DNA from: JAAZIN01 sp033809435
GTDB lineage: Bacteria; Bacillota; Dethiobacteria; DTU022
DNA: 21,884 nt
Assembly (NCBI GenBank): GCA_033809435.1
Contig: JAPXLS010000013.1
Coordinates: 1-21,884 of the forward strand
Direction of reading: 5' to 3'
Every line of letters begins with the position of its first letter. Within the stretch, counting starts at the first letter, position 1. This document shows positions 15,588 to 21,884 of this stretch, in pieces. The notes beneath the pieces are model-generated. The model was not told where the DNA came from. It made no database searches and saw nothing but the letters and a program-made list of their open reading frames with translations. A program made the position numbers and the translations under genes.

Positions 15588-16790
15588 TTGGCGAAGAAAA
15601 AGTATGAGCGGACCAAGCCCCACGTGAACATCGGGACCATCGGTCATGTTGACCATGGGAAGACCACGTTGACGGCGGCGATAACATCCTGTTTATCCAG
15701 TGCGGGATTTGCGCAGAAGACCACTTTTGAGCAGATTGACAAGGCTCCCGAGGAGAAGGAGCGCGGGATCACCATAGCCACGGCTCATGTGGAGTATGAG
15801 ACCGACAACCGTCATTATGCTCATGTGGACTGTCCCGGTCACGCCGACTATGTGAAGAACATGATTACCGGCGCGGCCCAGATGGACGGGGCCATTCTGG
15901 TTGTTTCCGCGGCTGACGGTCCCATGCCGCAGACGCGGGAGCACATTTTGCTTTCGCGCCAGGTTGAGGTGCCCTACATTGTTGTATTTTTGAACAAGGC
16001 GGATATGGTTGATGATCCCGAGCTTCTGGAGCTGGTGGAGATGGAGGTCAGGGATCGTCTTTCCGAGTATGATTTTCCCGGCGACGACACCCCCATTATA
16101 ACCGGTTCTGCGCTCAAGGCTCTGGAGTGCGGCTGCGGATCGCGCGACTGTGCGGCCTGTGCGCCCATCTGGGAGCTGATGGATGCCGTGGACAGCTACA
16201 TTCCTTTGCCCGAGCGGGACAAGGATAAGCCTTTCCTCATGCCCATAGAGGATGTATTTTCCATTACCGGCCGCGGCACGGTGGTTACGGGCAGGGTGGA
16301 CCGCGGGACCATCAAGACGGGCGATGAGGTTGAGATTGTCGGTTTTGACGAGCGTTCGCGCAAGACCGTAGCTACCGGTGTGGAGATGTTCCGCAAGATT
16401 CTGGATCAGGCTGAAGCGGGTGACAACATCGGCGTGCTTCTGCGCGGCATTGATCGTGAGTCCGTGGAGCGGGGCCAGGTTCTGGCCAAACCCGGCAGCA
16501 TCAAGCCTCTGACGAAGTTCAAGGCCCAGGTTTATGTTTTGAAGAAGGAAGAGGGCGGGCGCCACACGCCGTTCTTCCAGGGCTACCGGCCCCAGTTCTA
16601 CGTGCGGACCACAGACGTGACGGGCAATATCACCCTTCCCGCCGGCGTGGAGATGGTTATGCCCGGTGATGACATCAACATGGATATTGAGCTGATCACC
16701 CCGGTGGCCATCGAGACGGGGCTGCGTTTTGCCATCCGCGAAGGAGGCCGCACCGTGGGCGCCGGCGTGGTCACGGAGGTAACGGAGTAA
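15588..16790 (+). CDS. tuf: Elongation factor Tu, complete copy (apparent hybrid)
   Basis: The 400-residue product starts at TTG 15588 (MAKKKYERTKPHVNIGTIGH). GTPase motifs are GHVDHGKT (19-26), DCPGH (81-85), NKAD (136-139) and SAL (174-176). The segment 181-191 has four cysteines (C181, C183, C188, C191) where E. coli EF-Tu has none, and Ala192 follows. Domains 2 and 3 complete the protein. It lies 18 bases after fusA, the usual str-operon position. From base 16163 on it looks identical to the first tuf, and rpmG follows instead of the expected S10 operon. So its 3' part either belongs to the other tuf locus or arose by recombination. Confidence 0.97.
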   Translation: MAKKKYERTKPHVNIGTIGHVDHGKTTLTAAITSCLSSAGFAQKTTFEQIDKAPEEKERGITIATAHVEYETDNRHYAHVDCPGHADYVKNMITGAAQMDGAILVVSAADGPMPQTREHILLSRQVEVPYIVVFLNKADMVDDPELLELVEMEVRDRLSEYDFPGDDTPIITGSALKALECGCGSRDCAACAPIWELMDAVDSYIPLPERDKDKPFLMPIEDVFSITGRGTVVTGRVDRGTIKTGDEVEIVGFDERSRKTVATGVEMFRKILDQAEAGDNIGVLLRGIDRESVERGQVLAKPGSIKPLTKFKAQVYVLKKEEGGRHTPFFQGYRPQFYVRTTDVTGNITLPAGVEMVMPGDDINMDIELITPVAIETGLRFAIREGGRTVGAGVVTEVTE

Positions 16791-16807
16791 AACTCTGAAA
16801 CATTTGG

Positions 16808-16843
16808 GGGGCGGGGGTCAGGCTGCCCGCCCCTTTGTTGTGT
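16808..16843 (+). terminator. Intrinsic terminator after the second tuf
   Basis: Same 8-bp stem and T-rich tail as after the first tuf. In this copy it would end the str transcript that begins near 12227. Confidence 0.75.
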
Positions 16844-16859
16844 CCGGGTGGAACCTTTA

Positions 16860-16889
16860 TTGACAGGCCCGTCCGGTTTATGGTAGATT
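16860..16889 (+). promoter_or_regulatory. rpmG promoter, second copy
   Basis: TTGACA (16860-16865), 18-base spacer, TAGATT (16884-16889) with a preceding TG. Identical to 863-892. Confidence 0.65.
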
Positions 16890-16912
16890 GGGATGCATGG
16901 AAGGTGGATAAT

Positions 16913-17062
16913 ATGCGTGTAACTGTACATCTGGCCTGTACGCAGTGTCAGGAGAGAAACTACAGCAGCAGGAAGAACAAGAAAAACAATCCCGAACGGC
17001 TGGAAATGAAGAAATATTGTTCGCGCTGCAAAGCGCACACGCTGCATAAGGAAACAAAGTAG
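16913..17062 (+). CDS. rpmG: 50S ribosomal protein L33, second copy
   Basis: Identical 49-residue product with the four zinc-ribbon cysteines (9, 12, 36, 39). It lies after the hybrid tuf, where a normal str operon would continue to rpsJ. Confidence 0.93.
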   Translation: MRVTVHLACTQCQERNYSSRKNKKNNPERLEMKKYCSRCKAHTLHKETK

Positions 17063-17112
17063 GCAACCCAGGCGCAGAAAATATTTTATGGTCCGGGAAG
17101 GATTATTGCTTT

Positions 17113-17307
17113 ATGAAAATATTAAACAGATTGGTCAAATACCTGCGTGAGGTGCGCCTGGAGCTGAAAAAAGTTCAATGGCCCAGCAGGAGAGAATTTA
17201 CCGTATATACAGGGGTAGTTGTTTTTGCCGTGCTGCTTTTCGGCATTATTTTCTGGGGGCTGGACACCATATTTTTGGCGATTTTACGTTTGGTTACACA
17301 CATTTAA
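17113..17307 (+). CDS. secE: Preprotein translocase subunit SecE, second copy
   Basis: Identical to the 64-residue single-span SecE at 1116-1310, with the same spacing to rpmG and nusG. Two chromosomal secE genes would be unusual, which favours an assembly cause for the repeat. Confidence 0.93.
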   Translation: MKILNRLVKYLREVRLELKKVQWPSRREFTVYTGVVVFAVLLFGIIFWGLDTIFLAILRLVTHI

Positions 17308-17364
17308 AGAGCCCTATTTTGCTGAAGGAGTGAGAAGCGGAGGGTTTAAGGACTCTTCTTTTAC

Positions 17365-17919
17365 ATGGAAACGCAAACGGATACGGAAACCTCGGCAAAG
17401 AAATGGTATGTAATTCATACCTATGCCGGCTATGAAAACAGGGTAGAGACCAACCTGGCCCGCCGGGTGGAATCAATGAATATGAAAGATCGTATTTTCA
17501 GAATTCTGGTTCCCACCGAGAAAGAGATCACCAGCAAGGGCGGCAAAAAAAAGACTGTGGAAAAAAAGGTCTACCCCGGTTATGTCATGGTAGAGATGAT
17601 GCTGGACGATGATTCCTGGTCCGTGGTCCGCAACACTCCGGGCGTCACCGGTTTTGTGGGGCCCGGTTCCAAACCGGTCTCCTTGAGCGAGAAGGAAATT
17701 AACCGGATCATGCGCCAGATGGGTATGGCTGCGGAAGGCAAACCGCGCATAGACTTCGAGGTAGGCCAGGTTGTTCGCGTCATCAGCGGGCCCTTCAAAA
17801 ATTTTGAGGGGACTGTTGAGGAGATACATCAGGAAAAGGGCACAGTCAAGGTTTTAGTATCCATGTTTGGACGGGAAACTCCCGTTGAACTGGGGTTCCA
17901 CCAGGTTGAAAAATACTAG
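17365..17919 (+). CDS. nusG: NusG, second copy
   Basis: Identical 184-residue NGN-KOW protein. The weak ribosome binding site is repeated too. No sign of divergence or decay. Confidence 0.95.
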   Translation: METQTDTETSAKKWYVIHTYAGYENRVETNLARRVESMNMKDRIFRILVPTEKEITSKGGKKKTVEKKVYPGYVMVEMMLDDDSWSVVRNTPGVTGFVGPGSKPVSLSEKEINRIMRQMGMAAEGKPRIDFEVGQVVRVISGPFKNFEGTVEEIHQEKGTVKVLVSMFGRETPVELGFHQVEKY

Positions 17920-17948
17920 GCGTTAGCGACCGCCCGGGAGGAAGTATT

Positions 17949-18380
17949 ATGGCGAGGAAGAAAAAAATTATAGGCATGGCCAAACTGCAGATACCGGCGG
18001 GCAAGGCAACACCTGCGCCCCCCGTTGGACCGGCGCTGGGTCAGCACGCCGTGAATATCATGGGCTTTTGCAAGGAGTTCAACGAGAGAACGGCAAAGGA
18101 CGCCGGGCTGATCATCCCCGTGGAGATCACGGTTTATGAGGATCGCTCCTTTACCTTTATTACCAAAACGCCGCCCGCTTCCGTTTTGCTAAAAAAAGCG
18201 GCGGGATTGGAGAAGGCATCGGGCGAACCCAACCGGGAGAAGGTGGCAACGGTGCCGCGGGCAAAGGTCATGGAGATAGCAAAAACTAAAATGGAAGATC
18301 TGAACACCGATGATCTCGAGGCAGCTACAAGGATTATCGAAGGGACCGCCCGGAGCATGGGTATAATCGTCGGGCCCTAG
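17949..18380 (+). CDS. rplK: 50S ribosomal protein L11, second copy
   Basis: Identical to the product of 1952-2383, 143 residues, intact from start to stop. Confidence 0.95.
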   Translation: MARKKKIIGMAKLQIPAGKATPAPPVGPALGQHAVNIMGFCKEFNERTAKDAGLIIPVEITVYEDRSFTFITKTPPASVLLKKAAGLEKASGEPNREKVATVPRAKVMEIAKTKMEDLNTDDLEAATRIIEGTARSMGIIVGP

Positions 18381-18384
18381 GCTC

Positions 18385-18414
18385 TTGATCCGGGCGCAGT
18401 TTGAAAAATACAAT
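18385..18414 (+). promoter_or_regulatory. Possible internal promoter before rplA, second copy
   Basis: TTGATC (18385-18390) and TACAAT (18409-18414), 18 bases apart, as at 2388-2417. Speculative. Confidence 0.33.
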
Positions 18415-18445
18415 GTGGGAGGGTTTTGAACCCGCCGGCACCACA
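18414..18445 (+). promoter_or_regulatory. Two-stem RNA hairpin before rplA, second copy
   Basis: Same outer TGTGG/CCACA and inner GGGTT/AACCC stems next to the rplA ribosome binding site as at 2417-2448. Confidence 0.38.
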
Positions 18446-18460
18446 GGAGGCTAACAGGAA

Positions 18461-19165
18461 ATGTCAGGTCATGGAAAGAAATATTACGATGCAAGGAAGC
18501 AAATCGATCGCGAAGAGCGCTATGATCCGGAGGCGGCCCTTGAAATGGTGAAAGAATACAGCCGGGCTTCTTTTGACGAGACTGTTGAACTTGCCGTTCG
18601 CCTGGGAGTGAACCCGAAGCATGCTGACCAGCAGGTCCGGGGAGCGGTGGTGCTGCCCCACGGCACCGGCAAGAGCGTGCGGGTCCTTGTTTTTGCCAAG
18701 GGGGAGAAGGTCAAGGAGGCCGAATCTGCAGGAGCCGATATTGTTGGCGGTGAAGAGATGGCCGAGAAGATCCAGGGCGGCTGGCTTGAATTTGATGTGG
18801 CCGTGGCTACCCCTGATATGATGAGTACGGTGGGCAAGCTGGGCAAAATACTGGGTCCGCGCGGTCTGATGCCCAACCCCAAGAGCGGTACTGTTACCTT
18901 TGATATCAGCAGGGCTGTCGAGGAGATCAAGGCCGGTAAGGTTGAATTTCGCGCCGAGAAGGCCGGCAATGTCCATGTACCCATTGGAAAGGTTTCTTTT
19001 GCACCCGAAAAGCTGCGTGAAAACTTTTACAGTGTTATTGAAGCCCTGTTAAAGGCGAGGCCGCCGGCGGCTAAAGGGCAGTATCTCAGGGCCATCAGTG
19101 TAAGCTCGACCATGGGACCGGGGATCAAGGTCAGTCCTCAAAAAGCGGCCGATCTGGGCAGGTAG
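18461..19165 (+). CDS. rplA: 50S ribosomal protein L1, second copy
   Basis: Identical 234-residue product with LGPRGLMPNPKSGT at 131-144. Upstream AGGAGG is retained. Confidence 0.95.
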   Translation: MSGHGKKYYDARKQIDREERYDPEAALEMVKEYSRASFDETVELAVRLGVNPKHADQQVRGAVVLPHGTGKSVRVLVFAKGEKVKEAESAGADIVGGEEMAEKIQGGWLEFDVAVATPDMMSTVGKLGKILGPRGLMPNPKSGTVTFDISRAVEEIKAGKVEFRAEKAGNVHVPIGKVSFAPEKLRENFYSVIEALLKARPPAAKGQYLRAISVSSTMGPGIKVSPQKAADLGR

Positions 19166-19200
19166 AAACCGGATCAGCGTTTTTGGCAGCTGAATAAAAA

Positions 19201-19347
19201 AGGTTGCCGTTTTTACCGATTCCGTAGACAGCAGGTACGCCATGTTTAATGGCCCCGGGGGCCGCCTGCCGAGGAAAAGAGCCGGCGCCTGCCGGGTGAT
19301 GGAGGCGTGCGGTGAGGCTTTTCCTTCACGGAAAGCCTTATTTTTTT
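19201..19347 (+). ncRNA. Ribosomal protein L10 leader, second copy
   Basis: Same core pairing (GCAGG 19231-19235 with CCTGC 19265-19269) and a second CCTGCCG at 19288-19294. Ends with the attenuator hairpin. Confidence 0.8.
19315..19347 (+). terminator. Attenuator terminator upstream of rplJ, second copy
   Basis: AGGCTTTTCC/GGAAAGCCT stem with one bulged T, followed by TATTTTTTT, 53 bases before the rplJ start. Confidence 0.75.
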
Positions 19348-19400
19348 GTAAAAGTGCCATTACATGCTCCTGGCCGGGGTACATGAGGGGGGTGAAAGAG

Positions 19401-19925
19401 TTGATTACCAGAAAAGCCAAAGAGAAATTTGTTGAAGAGATTGCCGGTGAACTGAAGGATGCCGATCTGATTATCGTTGCCGATTACCGCGGTCTTGATG
19501 TGGCCGGGGCTACGGATCTGCGTCGCCGTTTGAAGGCTGAACAGTGCAGCTACCGTGTGGTGAAAAACACCCTCACCAGGCTGGCTTGCCAAAAAATCGG
19601 CCTTGACGGACTCGAAACCTATCTGGAAGGCCCTACCGCCATAGCCTATACCAGCGCCGATCCTGTCGGTGCGGCGCGGGTGTTTCTTGAATTCGGCCGG
19701 GAACACGAAGCGCTTTCCGTCAAGGGAGGGCTTCTGTCGGGGCAGCCCCTTGACCAGGCCCAGGTCAAGGCGCTGGGGGAGATACCGCCCCGTGAGATCC
19801 TGCTGGCCCAGGTTTGCGGAGCTTTCCAGGCCCCCATGGTGGGGCTGGTGCATGCGCTTGCGGGCAATATTCGCATGCTGGTTTATGCCCTCGACGCTGT
19901 GCGCCGCTCCAGGGAGGCCGCCTAG
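19401..19925 (+). CDS. rplJ: 50S ribosomal protein L10, second copy
   Basis: Identical 174-residue product from TTG 19401, with AGGGGGGTGA 5 bases upstream. The open frame extends upstream to 19242 but covers the leader RNA, so the shorter form is called. Confidence 0.93.
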   Translation: MITRKAKEKFVEEIAGELKDADLIIVADYRGLDVAGATDLRRRLKAEQCSYRVVKNTLTRLACQKIGLDGLETYLEGPTAIAYTSADPVGAARVFLEFGREHEALSVKGGLLSGQPLDQAQVKALGEIPPREILLAQVCGAFQAPMVGLVHALAGNIRMLVYALDAVRRSREAA

Positions 19926-19970
19926 AGGAGCAGAATTCTAAAAATAGATCGATCAAAAGGAGAAGATTGC

Positions 19971-20348
19971 ATGTCCAAGGTTAACGAGATTATGGAAATT
20001 GTAAAGGGTATGACTGTCATCGAGCTGTCAGAGCTGGTCAAGGCGCTTGAGGAGGAGTTCGGGGTCAGCGCTTCCGCTCCCATGGCCGCCATGGCAGTCC
20101 CCGCCGGGGGTCAGGCCGAAGCGGCAGAGGAAGAGAAGGATGAATTCGACGTTGTTTTGACGGGGCCGGGCGAAAAGAAGATCCAGGTGATCAAGGTTGT
20201 TCGTGAGATTACCGGTTTGGGTCTCAAGGAAGCCAAGGAACTCGTGGACAACGCTCCAAAGCCCGTGAAAGAGAAGGTCGGCAAGGAAGAGGCGGAAGCG
20301 GTAAAAGCCAAGATCGAAGAGGCCGGGGGCTCTGTAGAGCTGAAATAG
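19971..20348 (+). CDS. rplL: 50S ribosomal protein L7/L12, second copy
   Basis: Identical 125-residue stalk protein: dimerisation domain, hinge, and factor-binding domain with GLGLKEAKELVDNAP. Intact. Confidence 0.95.
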   Translation: MSKVNEIMEIVKGMTVIELSELVKALEEEFGVSASAPMAAMAVPAGGQAEAAEEEKDEFDVVLTGPGEKKIQVIKVVREITGLGLKEAKELVDNAPKPVKEKVGKEEAEAVKAKIEEAGGSVELK

Positions 20349-20357
20349 CGTCAGGGA

Positions 20358-20378
20358 GCCCGCTCCGCCGGGGCGGGC
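20358..20378 (+). terminator. GC-rich hairpin after rplL, second copy
   Basis: Same 9-bp stem and 3-base loop as at 4361-4381, without an immediate T-run. Confidence 0.48.
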
Positions 20379-20422
20379 CATACCCTTTTATACTTCCCCT
20401 GTCATTTTTTTTTCAAAAGTAT

Positions 20423-20451
20423 TTGACAGCCCAAAGCAGATGTGATAACAT
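20423..20451 (+). promoter_or_regulatory. rpoB promoter, second copy
   Basis: TTGACA (20423-20428), 17-base spacer, TAACAT (20446-20451) with an upstream TG, as at 4426-4454. Confidence 0.65.
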
Positions 20452-20611
20452 CTCAAGATGGCTAGGATTGTAGACAGTACGCCAGGTTTTGATCTTCAGT
20501 ATAATTGTATGCCCAAAAGGAAACAATATTAGAATGCCTATTCGTTTTTTCAGGCCAGGCTTCCGGCTGGATTCATCTAACAACCAGGTCTAGGGGGAGT
20601 GATTTCTTTAT

Positions 20612-21884
20612 ATGTCTATTCAGATTGCCTCTGGCGTGAGGGAACGGCGGAGTTACGCCCGGATTCAAGAGGTTCTCGACCTTCCCAACTTGATTGATGT
20701 TCAGCGCAGTTCATACGACTGGTTTCTCCAGAACGGTCTAAATGAAATTTTCAGGGATATTTCCCCCATCAAGGATTTTACCGGTAATCTGGTCCTGGAA
20801 ATATTCAATTATTCTCTTGGTGAACCGAAGTATTCCGTGGATGAATGCAAGGAGAGGGACGCTACCTACGCTGTTCCCATAAAGGTCAATGTTCGCCTGA
20901 TCAACCAGGAAACAGGGGAGGTCAAGGAGCAGGAAGTATTCATGGGCGACTTTCCCAAAATGACCGACAACGGCACCTTTATCATTAACGGGGCGGAGCG
21001 GGTTATAGTCAGCCAGCTGGTGCGCTCCCCGGGGGTTTATTTTGACAAGAAGCCCGATCCCACGGGAGCCACGGGCAAGGAACTGGTCAGCGCCACCATT
21101 ATCCCCAACCGGGGGACCTGGCTGGAGTTTGAAACCGACGTCAATGACGGTATTTTTGTTAAAATTGATCGAACCCGCAAGCTGCTGGTGACTGTACTTC
21201 TCCGGGCCATAGGCTACGGTACAAACCAGGAGATTCTCGATCTGTATGATCATGACCCCCGGATTCTGGCTTTGCTGGAAAAGGATCACACAGATTCCGA
21301 GGAGAGCGGGCTGCTGGAGATATATAAAAGGCTGCGCCCCGGCGAGCCGCTGAACATCGACAATGCCCGTTCGCTTTTTGAATCCTTATTTTTTGACGGC
21401 CGCCGCTACGATTTTGCGCAGGTGGGCCGTTACAAAGTAAACAAAAAATTTTCAATGGTCAATTGCCTTTCCGGAGCCGAACTGGCCGCCGATCTTCTTG
21501 ACCCCCATACCGGGAAAGTGCTTTTCCCCGAGGGAACGGTTGTAGATGAAGAAGCGGCGCGGCGAATGGATGAGCTTGGCATATGCAGGGCTCTGATCAA
21601 GCATCGCAGCGGGGCCTGCCTGATAATTGGCAATGGGAATGTGGATCCGGAGACCAAGTACCTGGTTCCCTCCGATATTGTGGCTGCGGTCAGCTATATT
21701 CTCAATCTCATGGATGGGCTCGGGGAGGCCGATGATATCGACCATCTGGGCAACCGGCGCCTGCGCGGTGTCGGTGAGCTGCTCCAGAACCAGTTCAGGA
21801 TTGGCCTATCAAGAATGGAGCGGGTAGTCAGGGAAAGGATGACCATACAGGATGTTGATGCCATTACTCCGCAGGCTTTGATCA
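20612..21884 (+). CDS. rpoB: RNA polymerase subunit beta, second copy, 3' end cut by window
   Basis: The first 424 codons of rpoB (ATG 20612) run open to the window edge. They match 4615-5887 and stop 18 residues before the rifampicin region. The window alone cannot show whether this copy continues into a complete rpoB or ends at a junction. Confidence 0.95.
   Translation, partial: MSIQIASGVRERRSYARIQEVLDLPNLIDVQRSSYDWFLQNGLNEIFRDISPIKDFTGNLVLEIFNYSLGEPKYSVDECKERDATYAVPIKVNVRLINQETGEVKEQEVFMGDFPKMTDNGTFIINGAERVIVSQLVRSPGVYFDKKPDPTGATGKELVSATIIPNRGTWLEFETDVNDGIFVKIDRTRKLLVTVLLRAIGYGTNQEILDLYDHDPRILALLEKDHTDSEESGLLEIYKRLRPGEPLNIDNARSLFESLFFDGRRYDFAQVGRYKVNKKFSMVNCLSGAELAADLLDPHTGKVLFPEGTVVDEEAARRMDELGICRALIKHRSGACLIIGNGNVDPETKYLVPSDIVAAVSYILNLMDGLGEADDIDHLGNRRLRGVGELLQNQFRIGLSRMERVVRERMTIQDVDAITPQALI

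Larger units (their letters stand above)
15998..21884 (+). repeat. Direct repeat, second copy (5,887 bp)
   Basis: This segment repeats bases 1-5887 in the same orientation at offset 15,997. The mismatches are at 16058, 16091, 16151 and 16162, all in tuf. Apparent perfect identity through non-coding gaps as well as genes means either a very recent duplication or the same reads used twice in assembly. Confidence 0.95.

Noticed and set aside
1..21884. Mobile element or composite transposon as the cause of the repeat
   Set aside because: No transposase, integrase, inverted repeats or target-site duplication is visible. The only sequence joining the copies is tuf.

Overview
The window is the conserved transcription/translation core of a bacterial chromosome. 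It holds the rpmG-secE-nusG group, rplKAJL, rpoBC, and the str cluster (L7Ae-like protein, rpsL, rpsG, fusA, tuf). All genes are on the + strand. The order matches Bacillota (Firmicutes): an L7Ae/YbxF-type protein sits between rpoC and rpsL, there is one tuf before rpmG and another after fusA, RpoB has a long acidic C-terminal tail, and a Firmicutes-type L10 leader precedes rplJ. The fairly GC-rich sequence and a four-cysteine insert in EF-Tu point to a Clostridia-like lineage (Desulfotomaculum/Moorella/Carboxydothermus type). That last step is inference from memory, not a database result.

Layout. 1-793 is the 3' two thirds of a first tuf, closed by a terminator (811-846). A promoter (863-892) then starts rpmG, secE, nusG, rplK, rplA, an L10 leader with attenuator (about 3204-3350), rplJ and rplL. 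A promoter with an extended -10 (4426-4454) precedes rpoB (4615-8430) and rpoC (8470-12165). A near-consensus promoter (12192-12220) starts the L7Ae gene, rpsL, rpsG, fusA and a complete tuf (15588-16790).

From 15998 the sequence repeats positions 1-5887 at a fixed offset of 15,997 bases. I found only four single-base differences, all in the tuf part between 61 and 165. The rest (5,722 bases, through rpmG to the first third of rpoB) looks identical with no indels. So the second tuf is a hybrid: its 5' part is the post-fusA copy and its 3' part leads into rpmG again instead of the S10 operon usually found there. This is most simply an assembly loop through two near-identical tuf genes. A real tandem duplication by tuf x tuf unequal recombination would give the same sequence. 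Coverage and spanning reads would decide.

The genes work together as the growth-rate-controlled core: ribosomal stalk and L1-arm proteins, the two large RNA polymerase subunits, NusG, the SecE translocon subunit, the decoding-site proteins S12 and S7, and elongation factors EF-G and EF-Tu. I see no defence system, mobile element, CRISPR array, tRNA or rRNA. No undescribed system is evident. Points for follow-up are the 16-kb repeat, the cysteine insert in EF-Tu, the L10 leader, the number of TTG start codons and the tails of the polymerase subunits.
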